DNA of 64,000 nucleotides from contig JAFANP010000035.1 of assembly GCA_019232625.1 (NCBI GenBank), positions 139,512 to 203,511 of the forward strand. Reading direction: 5' to 3'. The notes below the pieces were generated by a model, which saw only the letters and a program-made list of their open reading frames with translations, searched no databases and was not told the origin of the DNA. Position numbers and translations under genes: made by a program. Positions 25,591 through 33,875 of this stretch are shown here, piece after piece; positions within the stretch are counted from its first letter, which is position 1, and each line of letters opens with the position of its first letter. The DNA comes from Alphaproteobacteria bacterium (GTDB taxonomy: Bacteria > Pseudomonadota > Alphaproteobacteria > Sphingomonadales > Sphingomonadaceae).

Positions 25591-27512
25591 TCGATCACCG
25601 GCTCGGGAGAGGGGGGCGACTTGGGCCAGAACCAGGCGGTGAGCGCGGCGGCGACGGGGAAGGCGCCGACGAGGACCGCCCAGGGCGTGAAGATGGAGGA
25701 GATGAAGAGGCAGGTGGTCGATATGGCCGCCCAGAGCGGCCAGATGGACGGCAGCGGCGAGGCCTCGCGCAGGTCCGGCCGCGCCTCCATCACCGTCGTC
25801 AGAAGCAATTCGCGGTCGTCGACGCGAAGGCCGGTGACGACCGGGAGGTGGTGGCGATTGTCCCACAGCGGCGTGCGGCTGGCGACGACCGGAATGTGCG
25901 CGAAATTATATTGCGGCGGCGGCGAGGGCGTCGCCCATTCGAGGGTCGGCGCGTCCCACGGATTGGGGCCGGCGACGGCGCCGCGCAGCAAAGAGTGCAC
26001 CGCGTTGACGACGAACAGGAGCACGGCGAGCGCGACGACGAAGGAGCCGAGCGTTGCGAGCATGTTCATCTCGTCCCAGCCCATGCCGGTCGGATAGGTG
26101 TAGACTCGCCGCGGCATGCCCCACATGCCGAGCAGGTGCATCGGGAAGAAGGCGACCTGGAAGCCGAGGAAGATCATCCAGAAGCTGGTCTTGCCGAGGC
26201 CCTCGCCCATCATCCTGCCGGTGATCTTGGGGAACCAGTAGGTGATCGCGCCGAGCAGCGGGAAGACGGCGCCGCCGATCAGCACGTAGTGGAAGTGGGC
26301 GACGATGAAATAGGTGTCGTGGACCTGGAGGTCGATCGGCACGCTCGCCTGCATGACGCCCGAGAGCCCGCCGATGACGAAGGTGACGATGAAGGCGACG
26401 ACGTAGAGCAAAGGCACCTGGAAGCGCGGCCGCCCGTCCCAGATCGTCGCGATCCAGCAGAAGATCTGGATGCCGGACGGGATCGCCACCGCCATCGTCG
26501 CCGCGGTGTAGAAGGAATAGCCCATGCGCGGCAGGCCGGTGGCGAACATGTGGTGGACCCAGACGCCGAAGGCGAGAAGGCCGATGGTGACGAGGGCGAG
26601 GACCATGGCCGGGTAGGCGAAGACCGGCCGGCGGCAGAAGGTCTCGGTGATCTGGCTGACGAAGCCCGCGCCGGGCACGAAGATGATGTAGACCTCCGGA
26701 TGGCCGAAGAACCAGAAGAGGTGCTGCCAGAGCAAAGGGTCGCCATGCTCGTACTGGTTGTAGAATTGGGTTCCGACCAGCCGGTCGGCGATCAGCATGC
26801 CCGAGGCGAGCGCGACGGAGGGCATGGAGAAGATCACCATGAACGCGGTGACCAGCACGCCCCAGACGAAGAGCGGCATCCGCGCCAGCGTCATGCCCGG
26901 GGCGCGCTGCTTGAGGATGGTGGCGACCAGCTCCACCGCGACGGCGAGCGCCGCCACCTCGGTGAAGGTGATCATCTGCGCCCAGATGTCGGTGCGCTTG
27001 CCGGGCGAGAATTCGGGCCCCGAGAGAGGGACGTAGGCGAACCAGCCGGCATCGGGGCCGATGTTCAGCACGAAGGCGACCCACAGCAGGGTGCCGCCGG
27101 CGAGGTACATGTAATAGGAAAAGGCGTTCAGCCGCGGGAAGGAGATGTTGCGGGTGCCGATCATCAGCGGCACCAGGTAGATGGCCATCGCCTCCATCAC
27201 CGGCACGGCGAACAGGAACATCATCGTCGTGCCGTGCATGGTGAAGAGCTGGTTGTAGCGGTCGGGCGAGATGAGGCCGCTTTCCGGCCTGGCGAGCTGG
27301 AGCCGCATGGCGAGGGCAAGCAGGCCGCCGAGCATCAGGAAGACGAGCGCGGTGACGATGTAGCGCTTGCCGATGCGCTTGTGGTCGGTGGTGGTGAGCC
27401 AGCCCCAGAGGCCCGGCGCGTCGCCCCAGGTCCGCTCGAGCCGCCCGTGAAGCGCGGCCCCCTGGAGGTCCTCGCCGTCGCGCGGCAGATCCCGGCCGGA
27501 GAGCACGGTCAT
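25587..27512 (-). CDS. coxN: Haem-copper oxidase subunit I with C-terminal subunit III segment (CoxN)
   Basis: 641 residues, longer than ordinary subunit I (about 530-560). The ATG overlaps the subunit II stop. Core motifs: LFTMHGTTMMFLFAVPV with a low-spin haem His, WFFGHPEVYIIFVPGAG with the CuB His cross-linked to Tyr, WVHHMFATGLP with the two other CuB His, and VAHFHYVLIGG with haem ligands. After helix 12 there are an extra soluble stretch and two more helices (PLWAAISTTCLFISS, WAVLVGAFPVAAALTAWF), which correspond to the first part of subunit III. This is the catalytic oxygen-reducing, proton-pumping subunit. Confidence 0.95.
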   Translation of the reverse strand: MTVLSGRDLPRDGEDLQGAALHGRLERTWGDAPGLWGWLTTTDHKRIGKRYIVTALVFLMLGGLLALAMRLQLARPESGLISPDRYNQLFTMHGTTMMFLFAVPVMEAMAIYLVPLMIGTRNISFPRLNAFSYYMYLAGGTLLWVAFVLNIGPDAGWFAYVPLSGPEFSPGKRTDIWAQMITFTEVAALAVAVELVATILKQRAPGMTLARMPLFVWGVLVTAFMVIFSMPSVALASGMLIADRLVGTQFYNQYEHGDPLLWQHLFWFFGHPEVYIIFVPGAGFVSQITETFCRRPVFAYPAMVLALVTIGLLAFGVWVHHMFATGLPRMGYSFYTAATMAVAIPSGIQIFCWIATIWDGRPRFQVPLLYVVAFIVTFVIGGLSGVMQASVPIDLQVHDTYFIVAHFHYVLIGGAVFPLLGAITYWFPKITGRMMGEGLGKTSFWMIFLGFQVAFFPMHLLGMWGMPRRVYTYPTGMGWDEMNMLATLGSFVVALAVLLFVVNAVHSLLRGAVAGPNPWDAPTLEWATPSPPPQYNFAHIPVVASRTPLWDNRHHLPVVTGLRVDDRELLLTTVMEARPDLREASPLPSIWPLWAAISTTCLFISSIFTPWAVLVGAFPVAAALTAWFWPKSPPSPEPVIE

Positions 27513-28534
27513 TTCAGCGTCTCCAGATAGGCGACGACGTTGTGGAGCTCGTCCGCGTCGAGGCCGATATAGGGCATGTTGGCGCCCGGCTTCACGCCCT
27601 GCGGATCGGCGATCCAGGCGTGGAGCGGGCCGGTGCCGTTGGGCAGGGTCCCGGCCGCGATGGTGCGCCGGCTCATCAGGTGGGTGAGGTCCGGCCCCAC
27701 GCCCGCCCCCGCCGGGGTGCCGGCGACGGCGTGGCAGGCGCTGCACTGGCGGGTCATGAAGAAGCGGTAGCCGGCGATCGCCTGCGGAGTCGTCGGCGCC
27801 GCCGCCGGGCGGGTCTGGGCGGCGAGCCAGCGGGCATAGTCGGCGGGCGTGTCGACCGTAACGTCGAGCGCCATGTGAGCGTGCTGCAGCCCACAATATT
27901 CGGCGCACTGGGCCCTGTACCGGCCCACCTTCGTGGGGGTGAGCACGATATCGGTGACTCGGCCGGGGATGAGGTCCTGCTTGCCGGCGAGGTTCGGCAC
28001 CCAGAAGCTGTGGATGACGTCGTTCGCCTTGAGCGTGATCATCGCCGCGCTTCCGGTAGGCAGGTGGATCTCGTTGGCGGTGCGGAAATTCTGCGACGGG
28101 TCGGGGAAGTGGTAGCGCGCCTCCCACCACCATTGGTTGCCGATCAGCTCGATGCTGACCACGGGGCGGCCGGCCGCGGTGGAATAAGCGAGGCTGCGGT
28201 CGGTGAGGAAGCTGGCGACGGCGAGGCCCATCAGCCCGCCGATCACCGCCGCAGTCCAGGCGAAGAGCGCGATGCGAAGGCCCCGGTCGCGCGGCGCCGT
28301 CGCGCCCTCGTCGGGCATGCGGTCGGCGCGGTGGCCGCCGCGGCGCCAGTAAGCGGCGAAGAGGAAGGCCATGACGGCGGCGAAGAACAGGCCGGTGACG
28401 ATGCAGAAGAGCGTGAAGAGGTCGTCGATCAGCGCCGCCTCCCGCCCCTCGCGGCCGCCGATCGTCTGAATCCCGCCGCAGCCGGCGAGGGCCAGCAGCG
28501 GCAGCAGCATCAGGGAGGCGCCGCGCCGCCTCAA
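27509..28534 (-). CDS. coxM: caa3-type oxidase subunit II with fused cytochrome c (CoxM)
   Basis: 341 residues. Start TTG at 28534 has GGAGGAG close upstream and overlaps the previous stop (TTGA). An ATG at codon 9 is the alternative. Lipobox LAGC at about residue 19, two membrane helices (about 36-60 and 87-110), a cupredoxin domain with CuA ligands in CAEYCGLQHAHM near 215, and a C-terminal class I cytochrome c with CSACH near 268 and Met in ANMPYIGL. Fusion to cytochrome c defines caa3-type oxidases and lets it accept electrons directly from small carriers such as those encoded beside it. Confidence 0.95.
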   Translation of the reverse strand: MRRRGASLMLLPLLALAGCGGIQTIGGREGREAALIDDLFTLFCIVTGLFFAAVMAFLFAAYWRRGGHRADRMPDEGATAPRDRGLRIALFAWTAAVIGGLMGLAVASFLTDRSLAYSTAAGRPVVSIELIGNQWWWEARYHFPDPSQNFRTANEIHLPTGSAAMITLKANDVIHSFWVPNLAGKQDLIPGRVTDIVLTPTKVGRYRAQCAEYCGLQHAHMALDVTVDTPADYARWLAAQTRPAAAPTTPQAIAGYRFFMTRQCSACHAVAGTPAGAGVGPDLTHLMSRRTIAAGTLPNGTGPLHAWIADPQGVKPGANMPYIGLDADELHNVVAYLETLK

Positions 28535-29181
28535 TTCTCCTCCCCCGACGGCTGCGCCTTCGTCTCAGGCACGACTTTCTGGCGCTCCTGCAGGGTCTGC
28601 GGCTCGGTGTTGCTCATCTCGTCGGCGCGGGCCGAGAGGGCGTCCTGGCGGGGGTGGGCGGAGAGGGACTTGACGTAGGCGGCAAGCTCCCAGGCCTGCT
28701 GCTCGGTGATCTTGTTGCGCCAGTCGGGCATGCCGTTCGGGCGCCCGTAGAGGATCGAGGCGACGATATCCTCCATCCGCCCGCCGTAGCGCCACTGGTC
28801 GTCCATCAGCGGCGGCCCCATGCCGCCGCCGCCGTGGAAGTGGCAGCCCGAGCAGTTGAACCAGCCGAACCACTTCTGCCCCTGGGCGATGTGGAAGGCG
28901 TTGTTCTCATATTCGGCCGAGCGCGGATCGCCCCTGGGGACGAAGGCGGCGGTCTCCGCCTTGGGCTGGCCGTTCATGTCGCGCTGCTCGCGGTCGCAGC
29001 CGGCGAGGGCGAGGAGGAAGGCGAGGGCGATGAAGCCCCCTCCCTGCAAGGGAGGGGCGAGGGGTGGGTGCGCAAGCGAAGCGAAGCGCCTCTTCGAAAG
29101 GCGTACCCACCCCCGGCCCCTCCCTGCGTGCAGGGAAGGGAGGGCGCGAGGAAGGAAGCTATTTCGGAAGGGCGAAGACAT
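28531..29181 (-). CDS. Lipoprotein cytochrome c beside the PQQ dehydrogenase
   Basis: 216 codons as drawn. A class I cytochrome c domain has haem motif NCSGCH and axial Met in GMPDW. The hydrophobic signal FIALAFLLALAGC with a lipobox appears only at about residues 46-58. The first 45 residues read through a palindromic repeat (29034-29145), so the start is doubtful. ATG 29181 has GGGAGG about 9 bases upstream but lies inside the dehydrogenase gene; TTG at 29049 would give a normal-length signal without a ribosome site. This is the best candidate for the direct electron acceptor of the dehydrogenase (the XoxG role), feeding the oxidase encoded next. Confidence 0.82.
   Translation of the reverse strand: MSSPFRNSFLPRALPSLHAGRGRGWVRLSKRRFASLAHPPLAPPLQGGGFIALAFLLALAGCDREQRDMNGQPKAETAAFVPRGDPRSAEYENNAFHIAQGQKWFGWFNCSGCHFHGGGGMGPPLMDDQWRYGGRMEDIVASILYGRPNGMPDWRNKITEQQAWELAAYVKSLSAHPRQDALSARADEMSNTEPQTLQERQKVVPETKAQPSGEEN
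29034..29145. repeat. Palindromic repeat family C-like, copy 4
   Basis: Inverted GC-rich arms: CCCCTCCCTGCAAGGGAGGG near 29036 and CCCCTCCCTGCGTGCAGGGA near 29117, with an inner GGGTGGGT/ACCCACCC pair and AGGCG/CGCCT in the centre. It is placed between the dehydrogenase stop and the lipoprotein signal of the cytochrome gene, in an operon otherwise joined by 4-base overlaps. Confidence 0.7.
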
Positions 29182-30988
29182 AGAGCGTCCCTCCCGGCTT
29201 GGTGCGGCCCGGCAGGTCCCTCATCGCATTGACCATTCCGAGCGCGGCCGTCGGATCGCGGGGGTCGAGCTGGGCGGAGACGATCGCGCCGGCCCAGCCG
29301 CCGACCCCGGTCACCACCGCGACATATTGCCGCCCGTCCGGCCCCCTATAGCTGACCGGCTGGCTGATGATGCCGCTGTCGAGCCGCACCTGCCAGAGCA
29401 GCCGTCCGCCGCCCGCCGCGGACGCGTCGATCGCCTTGAACCAGCCGTCCATCGTCCCGTAGAAGACGACGTCCCCGCCGGTGGCGAGCGCGCCCGACCA
29501 GAGGGGCAGGCTCTCCTTGATCTCCCACACCGGCTTCGCCCGCACCGGATCCCAGGCGGTGAAGACGCCGCGATGGCCGCCCGGGCCCGCATACATCTTG
29601 ACGTCGGCGCCGACATAGGGCGTCCCGGCGATGTAGTTCGCCTCGAACACCCCCTCGTCCATGCACATATTCTCGTGGGGGACGTAGAGCAGGCCGGTGC
29701 GCGGGCTGAAGGCGGACGGGTTCCAGTCCTTGACGCCCGAGGCGGTGGGGCAGATGTTGCGGATCACCCGCCCTTCCTTGGGCGCCTTTTCCTTCACCAT
29801 CCGCACCCGGCCCGTGGCGAGGTCGACTCCGTCCATCGAGTTGATGAAGCCGTAGGCCTCGGCCGAATAGACCTGCCCGGTGCGGCGATCGATGACGTAC
29901 ATGTAGCCGTTGCGCCCGGGGCGGACGAGGACGGGCGTCATCCTGCCGTGGATCGGCATGTCGAGCAGCACCTGCTCGTTGATGTCGTCATGGTCAAACA
30001 GATCGTGCGGGCTCGACTGGTAGAACCAGCGCGCCTGGCCGGTGGCGATGTCGCGGGCGAAGACTCCGGTCGTCCACTTGTTGTCGCCGGGGCGCTGCTG
30101 CGCGTTCCACGGCCCCGGATTGCCGGTGCCGTAATAGATCATCTTGAGCTGGGGATCGTAGCTGATCCAGCCCCACACCGTGCCGCCGCCGATCTTCCAG
30201 GCCTCGGCGGGCCAGGTGTGGACGCCGAGGTCGGCGCCGCGGTCGGAGGCGTAATAGGGCTTGAACGAGGGGCCGATCAGCACGTCCTTGTCCGGCCCCG
30301 TGCTGTAGGCCTTCCAGGCGAGCCGACCGGTGCCGGCGTCGAGCGCGGCGAGCCAGCCTCGGACTCCCATCTCGCCGCCGGAATTGCCGACCAGCACCTT
30401 TCCCTCGGCGACGAGCGGCGACATGGTGATCGTCTCGCCCTTCGAGATGTCGCCTATCTTGTTGCGCCAGACCTGGTGGCCGCTCTTCGCGTCGATGGCG
30501 AACACCTCGCCGTCGAGCGTCGTGAAGAAGAGGCGGCCGTTCGCATACATGGCGCCGCGATTGACGACGTCGCAGCAGGCGATGCCCTGGCTCGCCGGCG
30601 CGGGGTGCGGGCGGAACACCCACACCGCCCGGCCTCCCTTGGACAGGTCGAGCGCCCAGACGTGGTTCGGATAGGGCGTCGTCAGGTACATCATGTTGCC
30701 GACGACGATAGGGGCTGCCTCGTGCCCCTTGCGGTTCAGGGTGTCGAAGGTGAAGGCGAGCTTCAGGTTGCGCACGTTGGAGCGGGTGATCTGGTTGAGG
30801 CCGCTGTAGCGCGTGCTTGCATAGTCGCGCGACGGCATGGTCCACTGGCCGTCCTCGGGCGGGGAGGCCGCCGCGGCGGGGCGGGCGCCGTTATGCTGCG
30901 CAGCAAGCGGTGCAGCAAAGGCGCTGCAAAGGAGCATGAAGGCGGCGATCGACGGCTTGCGCAATATTCGCAGGCACGCGTGTCGCAT
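29159..30988 (-). CDS. PQQ-dependent alcohol dehydrogenase, lanthanide (XoxF-like) type
   Basis: 609 residues from MRHACLRILRK, which begins a signal peptide ending near PLAAQ; the frame to 31093 adds untranslated-looking residues. Eight-bladed quinoprotein propeller. The vicinal disulphide is Cys138-Cys139 (ACCDVVNRGAMY). GNSGGEMGVRG supplies cofactor contacts. The catalytic base is in PHDLFDHDDINEQ: Asp332 and, two residues on, Asp334, the extra Asp that marks lanthanide-dependent enzymes (calcium enzymes have Ala there). It oxidises a primary alcohol in the periplasm and passes electrons to cytochrome c. No pqq synthesis genes are in the window. It is the first gene of the oxidase operon. 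Substrate cannot be told from sequence. Confidence 0.92.
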   Translation of the reverse strand: MRHACLRILRKPSIAAFMLLCSAFAAPLAAQHNGARPAAAASPPEDGQWTMPSRDYASTRYSGLNQITRSNVRNLKLAFTFDTLNRKGHEAAPIVVGNMMYLTTPYPNHVWALDLSKGGRAVWVFRPHPAPASQGIACCDVVNRGAMYANGRLFFTTLDGEVFAIDAKSGHQVWRNKIGDISKGETITMSPLVAEGKVLVGNSGGEMGVRGWLAALDAGTGRLAWKAYSTGPDKDVLIGPSFKPYYASDRGADLGVHTWPAEAWKIGGGTVWGWISYDPQLKMIYYGTGNPGPWNAQQRPGDNKWTTGVFARDIATGQARWFYQSSPHDLFDHDDINEQVLLDMPIHGRMTPVLVRPGRNGYMYVIDRRTGQVYSAEAYGFINSMDGVDLATGRVRMVKEKAPKEGRVIRNICPTASGVKDWNPSAFSPRTGLLYVPHENMCMDEGVFEANYIAGTPYVGADVKMYAGPGGHRGVFTAWDPVRAKPVWEIKESLPLWSGALATGGDVVFYGTMDGWFKAIDASAAGGGRLLWQVRLDSGIISQPVSYRGPDGRQYVAVVTGVGGWAGAIVSAQLDPRDPTAALGMVNAMRDLPGRTKPGGTLYVFALPK

Positions 30989-31171
30989 CCAGGTCCATCC
31001 CTCTGTTTCGCGGCCGTTTGTTACGCCAGCTTTACGGATTGCCGCAAGCGGCCGGGCGGGGGCCAAAACGGGAAACAGACTGATCTGGATCATGTGCCGT
31101 CGCGGGACAGGCGGAAGGCGGCGGCCGGGGGCGGATTGATCGGATGGTGAAGCCGGCGTTAACCGGGCGGC

Positions 31172-31342
31172 ATGAACAGGATGGCCTCACTCGTCGCCCG
31201 CGCCCCGAGCCGCTCAGGCCCCGCCCGCAGCTGGGCCATCGGCCGGATCGAGGAGGCGGGCGAGACGATCTCGTCCGATTTCCAGCTGTTCGTCACCGCC
31301 TTCCTGGGCGGGATCGTGTTCTTCGGCACCCTGTTCGGCTGA
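31172..31342 (+). CDS. Small single-span membrane protein
   Basis: 56 residues, divergent from the PQQ dehydrogenase gene. The N-terminal half is basic (MNRMASLVARAPSRSG), then an amphipathic acidic stretch (IGRIEEAGETISSD), then a C-terminal membrane helix (FQLFVTAFLGGIVFFGTLFG). Codon positions follow the high-GC pattern of real genes. The ribosome site is weak (GGGCGG). No family recognised; a tail-anchored small membrane protein is the structural inference. Confidence 0.6.
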   Translation: MNRMASLVARAPSRSGPARSWAIGRIEEAGETISSDFQLFVTAFLGGIVFFGTLFG

Positions 31343-31366
31343 TCCGGGAGCGGCCCGATATAAGGG

Positions 31367-32665
31367 CTAGTCGCAGGCCTTGTGGAGGCGCCAGCCGAGC
31401 CACGCCGCACCGACGCTGGCCGCCGACACGATGAGGAGCGTCTCGGCGACCGAGACGCCGAGCTGGACCAGCCCCGTGAGGAGGATCGCGGCGACCACCA
31501 TGGCGCCGGAATTGACGATGTTGTTGGCGGCGACCGTCCGCGCCGTCTGCGCCTTGGGCACCGTCGTCGTCAGGAAGGCGTAGAGCGGCACGACGAACAT
31601 GCCTCCCGACAAAGCGACGCCGAACAGGTCGAACATCACCCACTCGGCGCGCGGGATGAGGACGAAGGTGCGCAGGTTCATCAGCTCCGGCCCCGGCACC
31701 GGCCAGGCGCGCACGTTCCAGTAGAGATGGACGACGAACAGCCCCATGGCGATGGCCGCGGCCGGCGAATAGACGGCGAGGACCCGGCCCTTGAGGAGCC
31801 GGTTGATCAGCACCGAGCCGACCGCCACGCCGACCGAGAAGATGGCGAGGAACAGGGTGGCGACGCCCTGGTTGGCGCCGAGCACGTTCTTGACGAGCGG
31901 CGGGAATTGGGCGGCGAGCACCGCGCCCATCGCCCAGAAGAAGCTGATCGCGACGATCGCCAGGAACAGCCGCCGGATGTGCATCGTGCCGTTGACCAGC
32001 GTGACCGACGAGCGGACGATGTGCCAGTCCATGGCCGCCACCGGCGCGTCCGGGGCGGGCAGGGCCGCCGGCACGAACTGTCCGGCGATCCGGCCCACCA
32101 CGGCGACGACGAGCACGCCGAGCGCCGCCCAGCCGGCATGGTAGCCGCCGCCCGCGTCCTTGAGCACGAGGAGGCCGCCCAGGATCGTTCCGCCGAGGAT
32201 GCCGATATAGGTGCCGGCCTCGACGAGGCCCGTCCCGCCGAGCACCTCGTCATCCTCCAGATGCTGCGGAAGGATCGCGTATTTGATCGGGCCGAGGAAG
32301 GTCGAGTGGACCCCCATGGCGGTGAGCGCGAGGAGCATGAGCGGCACGTTGTGGAGCAGCAGGCCGACGGCGCCGAAAGCCATGATCACGATCTCGGCGG
32401 TCTTCACCCATCGCACGATGCGGGCCTTGTCCATCGCGTCGGCGAGCTGCCCGGCGAGCGCCGACAGGAGGAAGAAGGGCGCGATGAACAATGCCCCGGC
32501 GACGGCGCTGAACGTCGCCTCCTGCGCCTCGTCGCGGTAGATCCCGTAGATGACGAGCAGCACCATCGCGGTGCGGAAGAGGTTGTCGTTGAAGGCGCCG
32601 AGGAACTGGGTGACGAACAGCGGCAGGAAGCGCCGCTTCTTCATCAGGTGGAGGGAATCCTGCAC
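31367..32665 (-). CDS. MFS transporter, LplT-like
   Basis: 432 residues, 12 predicted helices. The N-terminal FLPLFVTQFLGAFNDNLFRT and the later MGVHSTFLGPIKYAILPQHL are characteristic of the LplT (lysophospholipid flippase) branch of the major facilitator superfamily, often fused to or placed with acyltransferases that reacylate lysophospholipid. Here no acyltransferase is adjacent, although pgsA (phospholipid synthesis) lies divergently next to it. Probable role: returning lysophospholipids to the inner leaflet of the cytoplasmic membrane. Confidence 0.8.
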   Translation of the reverse strand: MQDSLHLMKKRRFLPLFVTQFLGAFNDNLFRTAMVLLVIYGIYRDEAQEATFSAVAGALFIAPFFLLSALAGQLADAMDKARIVRWVKTAEIVIMAFGAVGLLLHNVPLMLLALTAMGVHSTFLGPIKYAILPQHLEDDEVLGGTGLVEAGTYIGILGGTILGGLLVLKDAGGGYHAGWAALGVLVVAVVGRIAGQFVPAALPAPDAPVAAMDWHIVRSSVTLVNGTMHIRRLFLAIVAISFFWAMGAVLAAQFPPLVKNVLGANQGVATLFLAIFSVGVAVGSVLINRLLKGRVLAVYSPAAAIAMGLFVVHLYWNVRAWPVPGPELMNLRTFVLIPRAEWVMFDLFGVALSGGMFVVPLYAFLTTTVPKAQTARTVAANNIVNSGAMVVAAILLTGLVQLGVSVAETLLIVSAASVGAAWLGWRLHKACD

Positions 32666-32750
32666 GGCTCAGCGGCGGGTGGGGGTCACGGGCGCAAACA
32701 TGCGGGCCGGCTCATAGCCACTATTCGCCGCGGGTCAAACGCGAACCCGA

Positions 32751-32830
32751 AAATGGGGACAGTAACTATTTTCCCGAGCGCTAGCGCCCCGCACCGAGGC
32801 CTCAGCGGAAAATAGCTGCCGTCCCCATTT
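32751..32830. repeat. Palindromic repeat family B, copy 2
   Basis: Left arm 32751-32774 (AAATGGGGACAGTAACTATT then TTCC), right arm 32807-32830. The right arm differs by three transitions from perfect complementarity, all in its middle. It lies between the divergent MFS and pgsA genes and so may contain or disturb their promoters. Confidence 0.85.
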
Positions 32831-32876
32831 GTGTTCTCCACAGGCGGCGGCGGACGGGCTAAGCGGGGCAACCGGG

Positions 32877-33443
32877 ATGCTTACCTTGCCCAACATTCTG
32901 ACGCTGTCGCGGATCGTCGCGGTGCCCCTCCTGGTGGCGCTGCTGTGGCGTCCGGGGTGGGCGGACTATGCCGCCACTTTCGCTCTCTACTGCCTGGTCG
33001 GCATCACCGACTATTTCGACGGCTACGTCGCCCGGGCGCGCGGTGCCGTCTCGCGCCTCGGCATCTTCCTCGATCCGATCGCCGACAAGATCATGGTGGC
33101 GGCGGTGATCGTCATGCTGGTCTCGACCCGCGCCCATAGCGGCGTCCCCGTCATCCACGGCTTCCACATCGTCCCCGCCTTGATCATCCTCATCCGCGAG
33201 ATCGCCGTGTCGGGCCTGCGCGAGTTCCTCGCCGGGCTCCAGGTCTCCGTGCCGGTGAGCCGCCTCGCCAAGTGGAAGACGGCGCTCCAGTTCATCGCGC
33301 TCGGCGCGCTGATCCTCGGCGGGGCGCTGCCGCAATGGACCTGGATCCACCTCACCGGGCTCGCCTGCCTGTGGGCGGCGGCGGCGCTGACCGCGGTCAC
33401 CGGCTGGGATTATCTGAGGACCGGCCTCAGGCACATGGACTGA
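32877..33443 (+). CDS. pgsA: CDP-diacylglycerol-glycerol-3-phosphate 3-phosphatidyltransferase
   Basis: 188 residues starting at MLTLPNILTLSR, the conserved N-terminus of the family; an upstream GTG at 32829 lies in a repeat and is rejected. The CDP-alcohol phosphotransferase signature is complete (DYFDGYVARARG then LGIFLDPIADK): Asp-Gly, Ala-Arg, Gly, and two further Asp that bind metal. About five membrane helices. It makes phosphatidylglycerol phosphate, precursor of phosphatidylglycerol and cardiolipin, at the inner membrane. Confidence 0.95.
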   Translation: MLTLPNILTLSRIVAVPLLVALLWRPGWADYAATFALYCLVGITDYFDGYVARARGAVSRLGIFLDPIADKIMVAAVIVMLVSTRAHSGVPVIHGFHIVPALIILIREIAVSGLREFLAGLQVSVPVSRLAKWKTALQFIALGALILGGALPQWTWIHLTGLACLWAAAALTAVTGWDYLRTGLRHMD

Positions 33444-33558
33444 CCGTCGGCGACGTGAACGAAGTTTAATCCTGCCGCCACGCTGCCGCCAAGGGCAGGG
33501 GCCTAGACGGCTCCTCGAGACGCGCCGGTGCGCGCTCTTTTCGAAGGAGACGAACCCG

Positions 33559-33750
33559 ATGAAAGCCCTGTACCTCGCCCCGCTCGCCGCCCTTGCCGTC
33601 GTCGCCGCCCCGGCCCTCGCCAAGACCACGCCCGCGTCGGCCGGCGCCTCGCCGCAGGCGACCGCCGCCCAGGCCAAGCACAAGAAGGTGAAGCCGGCCA
33701 AGCCGGCGAAGCCGGCCAAGCCGCGCCACGCCGCCGCGCGTTCGCACTGA
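33559..33750 (+). CDS. Small secreted Lys/Pro/Ala-rich protein
   Basis: 63 residues: signal peptide MKALYLAPLAALAVVAAPALA, then a basic low-complexity tail with KVKPAKPAKPAKP repeats and a His/Arg-rich end. AAGGAG lies 10 bases upstream of the ATG, and a good terminator follows. Repeated Lys-Pro units resemble histone-like or TonB-linker segments; it may bind polyanions in the periplasm, but no function is known. Confidence 0.75.
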   Translation: MKALYLAPLAALAVVAAPALAKTTPASAGASPQATAAQAKHKKVKPAKPAKPAKPRHAAARSH

Positions 33751-33785
33751 GGGGCCTCGCCTCCCGGAACTCCCCCTCAGGCGCT

Positions 33786-33822
33786 GCCGCCCGGCGTTCC
33801 CTCTCGCCGGGCGGCCTTTCCT
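33786..33822 (+). terminator. Terminator after the small Lys/Pro-rich protein gene
   Basis: A perfect 11-bp stem GCCGCCCGGCG/CGCCGGGCGGC with an 8-base loop, followed by CTTTCCTTCC. Confidence 0.7.
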
Positions 33823-33875
33823 TCCGCCCTTGCCGTCGCCGCCCGCAAGGTCCAGTTTCCCGCCGGGAGCCGATG

